A stretch of DNA of 39,427 bases from an uncultured Eubacteriales bacterium. Lineage in GTDB: Bacteria > Bacillota > Clostridia > Oscillospirales > Acutalibacteraceae. Shown here piece by piece: positions 24,868-31,854 of the stretch. The number at the start of each line of letters is the position of its first letter. Position 1 is the first letter of the stretch. Location: assembly GCA_949293815.1 (NCBI GenBank), contig CASFEZ010000029.1, forward strand, positions 1 to 39,427, in the 5' to 3' direction. The notes beneath the pieces are model-generated. The model was not told where the DNA came from and searched no databases. It saw only the letters and a list, made by a program, of their open reading frames with translations. Position numbers and translations under genes: made by a program.

Positions 24868-24911
24868 GAAAATAAAAACAGCCGCAAGCTCCGGCGAAGA
24901 ACTTACGGCTG
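24868..24911 (-). terminator. Attenuator terminator upstream of the GNAT gene
   Basis: On the minus strand CAGCCGTAAG pairs with CTTGCGGCTG (24879-24911), followed by TTTTTATTTTC. It ends 22 bases before the GNAT start, so transcripts must read through it to express the gene. Confidence 0.8.
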
Positions 24912-24930
24912 CGTTTGGCTGTAAAGGGGG

Positions 24931-24948
24931 GAACGGAATCATCCGTTC
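24931..24948 (-). promoter_or_regulatory. Hairpin overlapping the leader-ORF stop codon
   Basis: GAACGGA and TCCGTTC form a 7-bp perfect stem with loop TGAT; the stop codon of the leader ORF lies in the loop. Likely part of the attenuation switch. Confidence 0.55.
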
Positions 24949-25046
24949 TGAGGGGCACAGACCAACGAAAACCAAAGCCCTTCTGCATGGCATTTCTGCT
25001 GCATCAGGACGGAATAACCCATATAGCCCATGGTTCTGGCTTTCAT
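24939..25046 (-). CDS. 35-residue leader peptide
   Basis: The ATG at 25046 has AAGGAG 8 bases upstream and lies about 25 bases after a consensus promoter; the frame ends with TGA at 24939. The peptide starts MKARTMGYMGYSVLMQQ and contains a repeated MGY triplet pair and a C-terminal GLWFSLVCAPQNG. It ends 28 bases before the attenuator terminator. Short leader ORFs in this position commonly stall ribosomes in response to antibiotics or amino acid shortage. No run of one amino acid is present, which favours a drug-type signal over amino acid starvation. The coding assignment rests on signals, not homology. Confidence 0.65.
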   Translation of the reverse strand: MKARTMGYMGYSVLMQQKCHAEGLWFSLVCAPQNG

Positions 25047-25077
25047 GGCGCGCGCTCCTTTTCCAAGATTTGCATAC

Positions 25078-25106
25078 AATATAACACGCCCCGCCTGCTT
25101 TGTCAA
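25078..25106 (-). promoter_or_regulatory. Consensus promoter of the leader/GNAT unit, inside a hairpin
   Basis: Minus strand TTGACA (25101-25106), 17-base spacer, TATATT (25078-25083). The -35 box sits in the loop of an 11-bp inverted repeat, CACGCTCCGCC / GGCGGGGCGTG (25085-25095 and 25109-25119). Confidence 0.82.
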
Positions 25107-25131
25107 GCGGCGGAGCGTGCCGGGTATTTTT

Positions 25132-25551
25132 TTATTCTTGTACCGGCGCCAGACGCTTCACCTGCCGGAAGGAGTACCAGAGCCAGCAGGCGGTAAACAA
25201 CGCCAGAAAGGCAAACCAGATATGGTAAATTTGCGTTTCATAGGCAGGAAACCCCGCAAAAGATACCGCATAAAACCCATACAGTCCGGTCTGCAAAAGG
25301 CTAAGGATAAAAAGCAGAGGGCGGCGCGATAAAATCAAAAAGGCCAATCCGACTGTGAACAGCAAAATACAGCACACCGGCAATAGAAGTGCAGCAACAA
25401 TTCCTATAACGAAGGTATGACCGATAATAAAAATATCTAGAAACTCAGAAGAAAGAACATAAAGAATATGAAGAGGCCATAATGCAATCAGCGTCCCTAC
25501 GCCGAACCAATGAAAAAAACGCAGTTGTTTATATTGTTTTACAGACATCAT
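25132..25551 (-). CDS. Small membrane protein with four helices, unknown function
   Basis: 139 residues. Hydrophobic helices at about 15-35 (HWFGVGTLIALWPLHILYVL), 42-70 (two closely packed: IIGHTFVIGIVAALLLPVCCILLF), 73-100 and 112-130, ending in a basic segment RQVKRLAPVQE. The start is at a double ATG (25551/25548) behind GAAGGTG; the frame stays open upstream but has no ribosome site and crosses an AT-rich promoter region. I do not recognise the family. Next gene downstream is the attenuated GNAT. Confidence 0.7.
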   Translation of the reverse strand: MMSVKQYKQLRFFHWFGVGTLIALWPLHILYVLSSEFLDIFIIGHTFVIGIVAALLLPVCCILLFTVGLAFLILSRRPLLFILSLLQTGLYGFYAVSFAGFPAYETQIYHIWFAFLALFTACWLWYSFRQVKRLAPVQE

Positions 25552-25629
25552 CGCACCTTCTTTCTGAAAAAATAGCTTGCATCCACTCAACAGCATACCT
25601 CTTATTTTGAAATCCAAAGTCACATTTTC

Positions 25630-25658
25630 ATTATAGCAATTGCTTTGCTTTTTCTCAA
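25630..25658 (-). promoter_or_regulatory. Promoter of the four-helix membrane protein
   Basis: Minus strand TTGAGA (25653-25658), 17-base spacer, TATAAT (25630-25635). Confidence 0.7.
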
Positions 25659-25776
25659 TACATAAAATTGATAAATATTTTACTATATTTTTATATATAT
25701 TCACCAATTCCCTTTTTCTGCCCTGCCCCAAAGACGAACCGGAAATGGCCTTACCGGAGAGAGCGGCGGGTTTCCC

Positions 25777-25805
25777 TTGCGTAAAATGGCGGGATATGGT
25801 ATCAT
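25777..25805 (+). promoter_or_regulatory. Promoter of the 4-hydroxybutyrate dehydrogenase gene
   Basis: TTGCGT (25777-25782), 17-base spacer, TATCAT (25800-25805), about 38 bases before the ATG. Confidence 0.6.
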
Positions 25806-25842
25806 ACAACCATCTATTTTTCCATAAAAAGGAGCGAGCGAG

Positions 25843-26958
25843 ATGGAACAATTGATTTTTCGACCGAAGCTATACCGGTTTGACACCTGCGCCGCCTTTG
25901 CCGAAGCCTTTGCGCTGGGCAAGGACGATTTGGTGCTGACGCTGCATTCGGTCTTTACGCCTTATTTTGATACGGAAAAAACGCCGGTGCAAACCCTGTT
26001 TTTGGATGATTACGGCAAGGGGGAACCGACGGACGATGTGGTCAACGCGGTGATTCAGAAGGCGGCTGCGCTGACCTATACCCGCCTTGTTGCCATCGGC
26101 GGCGGTTCGGTACTGGACACGGCCAAGGTCATTGCCGTCAGCGAAGGGCGGCACACGGATGCGCTGTATGAAAACCGGGAAACGCTCAAAAAGTCCGTAC
26201 CGCTGGTTCTGGTGCCCACCACCTGCGGCACCGGCAGCGAGGTGACCAATATCGCCATTATGACCCGCCAAAAGCTCGGGGTGAAAATGGGTCTGACCAG
26301 CGAGGCGACCTACGGCGATTATGCGGTGCTGATCCCCGAACTTTTGAAGAGCATTCCCTTTTCGGTTTTTGCCACCAGCTCCATTGACGCACTGGTACAC
26401 GCGGTGGAATCCTATCTGTCGCCAAACGCCACGCCATACACCCGCATTTTGAGCAAAGAGGCCATTTGCCGGATCATCACTGGGTATCAGCAGCTGCTGC
26501 AGGCCGGGAAAGAGCACTTGCCGGAATTTACCGACCAATTTCTGTTCTCCGCCAATATCGCCGGTCTCGCGTTCGGCACAGCAGGCTGCGCGGCGGTACA
26601 CGCCATGAGCTATCCGCTCAGCGGCGTTTACCATGTAGCCCACGGCGAGAGTAACTACGCCATGTTCACCGGCGTTTTGAAAAAATATATGCAAATTCAA
26701 TCCGATGGTGCCATTGCCGCGCTGAACGAGCTGCTTTCGGAGCAGCTGCACTGCGAGGTGGGCGCGGTTTATGACGAGCTGGAGAACCTTTTGAACCGGC
26801 TGCTGCCGAAAAAAGCGCTGCACGAATACGGCGTCAAGCCCGAAGAACTGCCCGTCTTTGCCGAAAATGTAATTGCCACCCAGCAGCGGCTGATGAAAAA
26901 CAGCTTTGTCCCCTTAAACGAGGAAACGGTGCTGGACATTTACCGGAATCTGTATTAA
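25843..26958 (+). CDS. 4-hydroxybutyrate dehydrogenase (iron-containing alcohol dehydrogenase)
   Basis: 371 residues, the same length as the Clostridium kluyveri enzyme (4hbD), which it resembles from end to end: the FDTCAAFAEAFALGKDDLVLT start, GEPTDDVVN, IGGGSVLDTAK (85-95, NAD binding), VPTTCGTGSEVTN (about 123-135), DALVHAVESYLSPNATPYT, and GCAAVHAMSYPLSGVYHVAHGE, which carries metal-binding histidines. The enzyme interconverts succinate semialdehyde and 4-hydroxybutyrate, a step on the way from succinate or GABA to butyrate. No CoA transferase or 4-hydroxybutyryl-CoA dehydratase gene is adjacent. RBS AAGGAGCGAG. Followed after 6 bases by structured repeat copy B. Confidence 0.9.
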   Translation: MEQLIFRPKLYRFDTCAAFAEAFALGKDDLVLTLHSVFTPYFDTEKTPVQTLFLDDYGKGEPTDDVVNAVIQKAAALTYTRLVAIGGGSVLDTAKVIAVSEGRHTDALYENRETLKKSVPLVLVPTTCGTGSEVTNIAIMTRQKLGVKMGLTSEATYGDYAVLIPELLKSIPFSVFATSSIDALVHAVESYLSPNATPYTRILSKEAICRIITGYQQLLQAGKEHLPEFTDQFLFSANIAGLAFGTAGCAAVHAMSYPLSGVYHVAHGESNYAMFTGVLKKYMQIQSDGAIAALNELLSEQLHCEVGAVYDELENLLNRLLPKKALHEYGVKPEELPVFAENVIATQQRLMKNSFVPLNEETVLDIYRNLY

Positions 26959-26964
26959 AAAATC

Positions 26965-27177
26965 CAGCCGAAGCAAAAGGGCTGTTGCCTTTCGCGCAGA
27001 CCGAAAAGCAAAAGAATAAAACATGGACTGTTACACGTAAATGGATGCAGCAAAAAAGCATTTATGTGCGACAGTCCTTGCTTTTCTAAGCGTTTTTTCG
27101 CCCGCTCGCGGTACTTTTGTACAGCTTCGGGGCGAAGAAAACGCTTTCTGCATCAAAAGGCAACAGCCCTTTTTTTA
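26965..27177 (+). repeat. Structured ~215-nt repeat, copy B
   Basis: Homologous to 8125-8340. Here the outer stem is perfect: AAAGGGCTGTTGCCTTT near 26977 pairs with AAAGGCAACAGCCCTTT near 27155, then T-run. The central hairpin (GACTGTTACACGTAAATG / CATTTATGTGCGACAGTC, 27026-27076) tolerates G-U pairs at positions that differ from copy A. A second domain pairs AAGCGTTTTTTCGCCC with GGGGCGAAGAAAACGCTT around a GTAC-TTTT-GTAC tip. It overlaps the last 3 bases of the minus-strand gene. Confidence 0.8.
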
Positions 27178-28002
27178 AGCGGTTTGTTTTCGCTTTCTGC
27201 GGCGCTTGACGATTGCGCGGATCATAAGAACAAGCACCACGATGATTACAATCGGAAGCAAGAACCGCAAGGCAAACAGCAATATCATGCGCAGCGGCTC
27301 CGGTCGGTTTTCATAATTGACATAATAGAGGGGCGCAGGGGAATCCAAATCCGGTTCCCGTTCCGCATCGGTTGGCAGCAGATAAAAAACCATGGCGCCG
27401 CCGACCTGCCGGGCAAAGGTCTTCATTGGCGTCTGGGCGCTAAGGGAGCCATGGCTTATATCCGCCAGAACCGGACTCGCGCTGTGGCACAGCCAGGGCG
27501 ATGCGTCATTCGGGCGGTAAGCGGAGATAAAGTAAAAGGAATCCTGATCATAGAGATAGTCCTCCCGCGCCCAGGAAACATGAAGCAAGTTGGCGTCCTC
27601 GCCGCGGAAAAACGGCTTGCCCGGCGCCCACTGCCAGCGCACGCAAACCGCAAGCCCGGTCAAATAGCCGGTTTGCGGATCTGCCATGACCGCCGCCGCG
27701 CTTTGCATTTGCATGTCGTTCTGATTGACGCTGCAAATTCCCTTCTCTGTGCTGATGCGCAGCACCTCGCTGCCCGGCACGGTTTGCAGCGAGGACAGCA
27801 CCGCGCTGACGGTCTGCTGCGTCATGCCCTGCAAAAAATCCGCCGGATACCCGAGCGCCAACAGATCCTCTACACTGCCCGTTTCCACCGGCAGGGATGT
27901 GGTGCCCTCCTCCAGAGTGGCGTCCGCCGCTGCGGCGGGACAGACAAAAGCATTCAACAAAAGAGTCAAAATAAGAAAACAACATAAGACCACACGCTTC
28001 AT
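27175..28002 (-). CDS. Secreted/membrane-anchored protein with signal peptide and C-terminal helix, unknown function
   Basis: 275 residues. Signal peptide at 1-26 (VVLCCFLILTLLLNAFVCPAAA with an AAA-type cleavage site), an extracellular domain of about 210 residues with no motif I recognise, then a membrane helix at about 240-262 (LLPIVIIVVLVLMIRAIV) and a strongly basic tail RRRKRKQTA. This is the layout of a type I anchored surface protein. The ATG at 28002 follows AAAGGAGG. Its stop lies in the T-tail of structured repeat copy B. Confidence 0.75.
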   Translation of the reverse strand: MKRVVLCCFLILTLLLNAFVCPAAAADATLEEGTTSLPVETGSVEDLLALGYPADFLQGMTQQTVSAVLSSLQTVPGSEVLRISTEKGICSVNQNDMQMQSAAAVMADPQTGYLTGLAVCVRWQWAPGKPFFRGEDANLLHVSWAREDYLYDQDSFYFISAYRPNDASPWLCHSASPVLADISHGSLSAQTPMKTFARQVGGAMVFYLLPTDAEREPDLDSPAPLYYVNYENRPEPLRMILLFALRFLLPIVIIVVLVLMIRAIVKRRRKRKQTA

Positions 28003-28129
28003 GATAGCGCCTCCTTTCTCCTTTTCATCCTTTCATACGAGCTTTTTATTCTCTTCTAAGAACCATTGACATCGCTTCCCTCCGCCAATACCCGCTATCT
28101 GCTTTACGCCGAACGGTTTTTACGATTTC

Positions 28130-28158
28130 AGTATAATGCAAATTTTATCATATGTCAA
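28130..28158 (-). promoter_or_regulatory. Promoter of the 275-residue surface protein
   Basis: Minus strand TTGACA (28153-28158), 17-base spacer, TATACT (28130-28135). The same bases read TATAAT on the plus strand (28132-28137), so a divergent start is possible. Confidence 0.85.
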
Positions 28159-28309
28159 TACTTATTAAAAATTTATAAATATATGATAAAAACTATAAGT
28201 ATTTACCAAATGCAAAAGCTGACGCGCAACAATAAGAACAGAAGAACTGCTGAACCGTTTTTCTACTTCTAAAAACATTGCGTAGGATAAACCGCATATT
28301 CTTAATACA

Positions 28310-28352
28310 TATGACGCGGATTTCCGAACAAATGGAACCGCGTCATTTTTTT
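28310..28352 (+). terminator. Orphan intrinsic terminator
   Basis: ATGACGCGG pairs with CCGCGTCAT, with an inner TTCC/GGAA stem, followed by TTTTTTTG. No plus-strand gene ends upstream of it. The 28031-28523 stretch otherwise holds only the minus promoter and AT-rich sequence. Confidence 0.8.
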
Positions 28353-28523
28353 GACTTTAACCGTTTTCAAACAAATCTTTATCGATTCGCAAAACTTTCC
28401 GCCGTATGCTATAGACACAACGAACGAGAGAAGCGGCAGGCAGAGAGGGCATTCCGTACGATGCTGCAAAGCAAAAAAATACCGCTTCTGTCGAAAACAG
28501 AAAGCGAAAAGGAGAGCTATTTT

Positions 28524-28892
28524 ATGTTGAAGAAAAATTTTGTATCCATGATTTTAGGAACCGTCGGCGGCATTCTGTTCGCCCTTGGGATGTGCATGTG
28601 TCTGTTGCCGGTCTGGAACGCCTTTACCCCCGGTTTGGTGGTCGGCGCGATCGGACTGGTGGTTCTGTTGGCGCTGCTGATTGTCCGCCGCAAAATGGAG
28701 GGCAAACCTGCTATCCACCTGACGGGCAAAGCCATTGGCTCTATCGTCCTCGGCGTGATCGGCGCACTGACGCTCGGCGCCGGCATGTGCATGGTGATGG
28801 TGTGGGATATGCTGGTTTTCGGCATCGCCGTAGGGCTTGTGGGGCTCGTCCTGCTGCTCTGCCTGATTCCGCTGGTCAAAGGCTTACGCTAA
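28524..28892 (+). CDS. Four-helix membrane protein with internal duplication, unknown function
   Basis: 122 residues. Two similar halves: ILGTVGGILFALGMCMCLLP... in the first and IVLGVIGALTLGAGMCMVMV... in the second, each made of two membrane helices and each carrying a GMCM motif, so the gene arose by duplicating a two-helix unit. A charged linker (RRKMEGKPAIHLTGK) lies between them. The ATG at 28524 follows AAAGGAGAG; an open frame extends upstream but has no start signal. A 29-residue peptide gene follows after 18 bases, probably co-transcribed. Family not recognised. Confidence 0.75.
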   Translation: MLKKNFVSMILGTVGGILFALGMCMCLLPVWNAFTPGLVVGAIGLVVLLALLIVRRKMEGKPAIHLTGKAIGSIVLGVIGALTLGAGMCMVMVWDMLVFGIAVGLVGLVLLLCLIPLVKGLR

Positions 28893-28910
28893 CTTCAGGA
28901 GGTGTCAACC

Positions 28911-29000
28911 ATGAAAAAGCGCATTGCCTTGCTTTCGGCAGGCTCTGCCGCGCCGGTCGGCGTGATCGTCCCTGTGGTTCACACGCTCGCAAAAAAATAA
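28911..29000 (+). CDS. 29-residue hydrophobic peptide
   Basis: ATG at 28911 behind a perfect AGGAGGTG (28897-28904) at 6 bases. The peptide has a basic start (MKKR), a hydrophobic core (IALLSAGSAAPVGVIVPVV) and a basic end (HTLAKK): a short membrane-spanning peptide. It follows the GMCM membrane protein at 18 bases, so they likely form an operon. Possible roles are a small partner of that protein or a toxin-like peptide; nothing decides between them. Confidence 0.6.
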   Translation: MKKRIALLSAGSAAPVGVIVPVVHTLAKK

Positions 29001-29036
29001 AGTAAGATGCCTGAAAAAACCGCAGCAATAATCGTG

Positions 29037-29063
29037 AACCGCTCTTTCCATTATAGAGCGGTT
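29037..29063 (+). terminator. Hairpin after the 29-residue peptide gene
   Basis: AACCGCTCTTT and ATAGAGCGGTT pair over 10 of 11 positions; the tail (TGCATTTCTG) is only weakly T-rich. A stronger hairpin follows at 29089. Confidence 0.5.
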
Positions 29064-29088
29064 TGCATTTCTGTCTGCCGATGCGGCA

Positions 29089-29128
29089 AAAAACAGCGGA
29101 ACGCTCAAAAAAGCATTCCGCTGTTTTT
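29089..29128. terminator. Bidirectional intrinsic terminator
   Basis: AAAACAGCGGAACGC pairs with GCATTCCGCTGTTTTT, A-rich on one flank and T-rich on the other, between convergent genes. Confidence 0.85.
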
Positions 29129-29136
29129 ACCATTCA

Positions 29137-30963
29137 TTATTGCCCTGTGACGCTTTCTGCAAACACCGGGTCGGAGGCGGGAAGAATTTCGCCGGAAGCG
29201 GTGGTGGATACGCTCAGAGTAACCGCATCGCCAACCGAGAACAGAACCACCTCGCTGCCGAGAGCGGCAGACACATAATAGTAAGTGCCGCTGCCGTCCA
29301 GCTCGATATAGTAATAGGTCGTACCGTCAATCACCGCGGTGCGGATATCGCTGATGGTTCCCGAAACAGTCTCGCTGTCGGCGGTGGGCGTATCATCATC
29401 GGTGGAGGGTGTGACATCGTCAGCTGCCACATTGCCGGTCATATCAATATCAATCACCACGCCGCGGGCTGCCAGCTTATTGATATACGCCTGCAAACAG
29501 GCTTTCAGGTCGGGGTTGTCGTCATCCGGACTGCGCACCGCGTCCGAGAACTGGTTGACATTGACCATCGCATAGGATTTTATCACATCATTTGCATCTT
29601 TTAAGGACATCAAATAAGTCGCTTCCCCGTCCAGATTGATTAAGATGGGGAAAGTTGCCTCCCAGCCCTTATCGGAAACAATACCCTTTGCGGACTCCTG
29701 CGCCGCGCGCTCCGTTGCGCCGGATACATTATAGAAATACGCATCCTTGGTGCGCTGGTTGATTACAACAAAGCCGAGGATGGATTCGTCGCTTGTCACG
29801 CTGGTTACACCGGTATACAGATATACGTCATCCTCAATGGCAAAGAAACTGGAGCCGGCGGTGGTCATTTTTACGCCGGTCTGACCGATATAGGCGTTGA
29901 TAAAGCCGCCCGCATATCTGCCGTAATAGTTATACTGTTGCAGCAGCAGATCGGTATCATACACCTGGTCAATCCAGGAAAGAGCCGTGCCGTCCGCGCT
30001 TACACCGGCTCGAATTTCCTCGATATTGTAATAATTGTGTTCGCCGGTCACGGCATTGACCAGCACCACGCCGACCACATCGTCGCCGCCCACAAGACCT
30101 ACGGTTTTGTCGATATGCTCGCAAACCCAATAGGGCGTGCCTTCATCATCGATTTCAAAAGAGGGCGTACCGAAAATATAGGTCGGATAGGCAAAGCGCA
30201 GCACACGCCCCAGATAGCGGGAGAAATGCTCCGAGGTAGAAATGGAGATGCCCTCCGGAATTTGCACCAGCTCGGATTCCTGGGTATTCATATTCACGAT
30301 AATATATCCCGGCAGACCGTCGGCACGGTTCTTCAGCCATTTGAAAATATCGCCGTATTGCAGCGGGAACACCCGATAGGGGGCATTTTTATAGTTAATC
30401 TGGGTGGAATAGGCGTTGGACACCTCAAACTGGGACTCCAAACCCACCAGCGCCAGATCGCCGAGGGTCTTGTCCGCCAAGCGCTCCGCCGCGTCCGCGT
30501 CAATCAGGGGCAGCTTATTGAAATCCTCAATGCTCTCGATGGCGGAAAAGCTGTCGGAAAACTCCGATTCCTCTACCGTCAGCAGCTGGGAATAGCTTTT
30601 GGCGCGGAACAGCGCCGCCGAGCTGATATAGCCGATGCCCAAAACCACCGCCAAAATGGCAATTAAAACAATGGGCGCAATGGCCTGCCGCTTGACATAG
30701 GGAATATACTCCGGTCGGGCAAACGCCTTGGAGGTAATCACCGCGCTGACAATATAGGACGCGAAGACAATCGCGAAATACATATAAAAATCAAGGGATT
30801 TGAAGTTCATGGGCGGCAGCAGGAAATAATACGCCACCACAGCCACCACCAGCATCACGCCGATGTTAATCAGAATCCGCAGCCATGATTTTTCCGGCGC
30901 GATATATGCGTCTTTAACGCCGGATTTGCCTTTTTTGGTAAAATCGACCTGAATCGGTTCCAT
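29137..30963 (-). CDS. Large membrane protein with three N-terminal helices, unknown function
   Basis: 608 residues. Helices at about 28-49, 57-77 and 95-115, then about 490 residues probably outside the cell: a mixed alpha/beta region with repeated segments such as GYIIVNMNTQESELVQI, VVLVNAVTGEHNYYNIEEI and FVVINQRTKDAYFYNVSG (each a beta pair of PepSY-like appearance), an acidic Thr/Asp linker (DDVTPSTDDDTPTADSETV, about 525-545), and a small C-terminal beta domain (SGTISDIRTAVIDG...). I do not recognise the family. The ATG at 30963 follows AAAGGAGTAG; an 18-codon extension upstream has no ribosome site. Confidence 0.75.
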   Translation of the reverse strand: MEPIQVDFTKKGKSGVKDAYIAPEKSWLRILINIGVMLVVAVVAYYFLLPPMNFKSLDFYMYFAIVFASYIVSAVITSKAFARPEYIPYVKRQAIAPIVLIAILAVVLGIGYISSAALFRAKSYSQLLTVEESEFSDSFSAIESIEDFNKLPLIDADAAERLADKTLGDLALVGLESQFEVSNAYSTQINYKNAPYRVFPLQYGDIFKWLKNRADGLPGYIIVNMNTQESELVQIPEGISISTSEHFSRYLGRVLRFAYPTYIFGTPSFEIDDEGTPYWVCEHIDKTVGLVGGDDVVGVVLVNAVTGEHNYYNIEEIRAGVSADGTALSWIDQVYDTDLLLQQYNYYGRYAGGFINAYIGQTGVKMTTAGSSFFAIEDDVYLYTGVTSVTSDESILGFVVINQRTKDAYFYNVSGATERAAQESAKGIVSDKGWEATFPILINLDGEATYLMSLKDANDVIKSYAMVNVNQFSDAVRSPDDDNPDLKACLQAYINKLAARGVVIDIDMTGNVAADDVTPSTDDDTPTADSETVSGTISDIRTAVIDGTTYYYIELDGSGTYYYVSAALGSEVVLFSVGDAVTLSVSTTASGEILPASDPVFAESVTGQ

Positions 30964-31032
30964 TTCGTCTACTCCTTTTTTGATTCTTGCCGCCGCAGCG
31001 CCGAAACGCGCTGCCAAAACAACAAGGATTGG

Positions 31033-31060
31033 TTTATATTATACTATACCGACAGGTCAA
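31033..31060 (-). promoter_or_regulatory. Promoter of the 608-residue membrane protein
   Basis: Minus strand TTGACC (31055-31060), 16-base spacer, TATAAA (31033-31038); overlapping TATAAT boxes are present too. Confidence 0.6.
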
Positions 31061-31189
31061 ATACAAGGGATTTTTGCAGAATGTAACAGTTCCGCCATAA
31101 AATCCCCCCGGTTTTTCCGCTTCTTTACCAAAAAAACGCCATCTGTCGCAAAATGCGGTCGCCCCCCGGCGTTTGCAGGCGGGGAACGG

Positions 31190-31218
31190 TTGCAAACGCC
31201 GTAAAATTGATGTACAAT
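31190..31218 (+). promoter_or_regulatory. Promoter of the YfbR-M42-GNAT-gamma-lyase operon
   Basis: TTGCAA (31190-31195), 17-base spacer, TACAAT (31213-31218), about 38 bases before the first ATG. Confidence 0.7.
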
Positions 31219-31256
31219 AGAGCGAAACCATTTGGCTTTACACAAAGGAGAACGCC

Positions 31257-31844
31257 ATGAGCAGCACTTTTTTTGCTTTTCTTTCCCGCATGAAATATAT
31301 CAACCGCTGGTCGCTGATGCGCAATACCTTTCCGGAGAATTTGAGCTCCCATTCGTTTGAGGTGGCGGCGCTGTCGCATATGCTGTCGCTCATCGGCAAC
31401 CGCCGGTTCGGCAAAGATTACAACAGCGAGCGGGCGGCGCTTTTGGGTCTTTACCACGATATGCCGGAAATTTTAACCGGCGATTTGCCGACCCCGGTAA
31501 AATATTATAACCCCGCCATTCTGGACGCTTATGCCGAAGTGGAGCTGGCGGCGAAGAATAAGCTGCTTTCTTCCCTTCCGGTGGAGCTGCAAGCGGATTT
31601 TGCGCCGCTTTTTACCGCAAATGAGGCGGATCAAGACCTTTACAAGCTCATTAAGGCAGCAGATAAAATCTGCGCCTATATCAAATGTTTAGAGGAACGC
31701 CGGGCGGGCAATACCGAATTTTACAAGGCGGAGGAATCCACCAGGCAGGCGATAGAGAATATGGACTGCCCGGAGGCGGCGGTATTCATGGAGGAGTTTA
31801 TTCCCGCCTTCGCGTTGACCCTGGATCAGATTTCCGACCGATAA
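31257..31844 (+). CDS. yfbR: YfbR-like 5'-deoxynucleotidase (HD domain)
   Basis: 195 residues, the family length. YfbR removes the 5'-phosphate from deoxynucleoside monophosphates. The HD metal site is visible: SSHSFEVAALSHML (30-43), LYHDMPEILTGDLPTPVKYY (65-84, with the His-Asp pair at 67-68), and the distal Asp in LYKLIKAADKICAYIKC (about 127-143). The start MSSTFFAFLSRMKYINRWSLM is typical. RBS AAAGGAG. First gene of a five-gene operon; the next starts 10 bases after its stop. Confidence 0.93.
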   Translation: MSSTFFAFLSRMKYINRWSLMRNTFPENLSSHSFEVAALSHMLSLIGNRRFGKDYNSERAALLGLYHDMPEILTGDLPTPVKYYNPAILDAYAEVELAAKNKLLSSLPVELQADFAPLFTANEADQDLYKLIKAADKICAYIKCLEERRAGNTEFYKAEESTRQAIENMDCPEAAVFMEEFIPAFALTLDQISDR

Positions 31845-31854
31845 GGAGAATGTT

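Noticed and set aside
24847-24993. A 49-residue N-terminal extension of the GNAT acetyltransferase
   Set aside because: The stretch crosses an intrinsic terminator and a leader ORF in another frame, and the ATG at 24846 has an ideal RBS and family-like start.
25870-26823. A 317-codon minus-strand open frame opposite 4-hydroxybutyrate dehydrogenase
   Set aside because: The plus-strand protein matches its family end to end; the antisense frame has no ribosome site.
28183-28272. 29-codon ORF starting MIKTISIYQM in the AT-rich spacer
   Set aside because: No ribosome site before the ATG and no conserved feature; left as non-coding pending RNA evidence.
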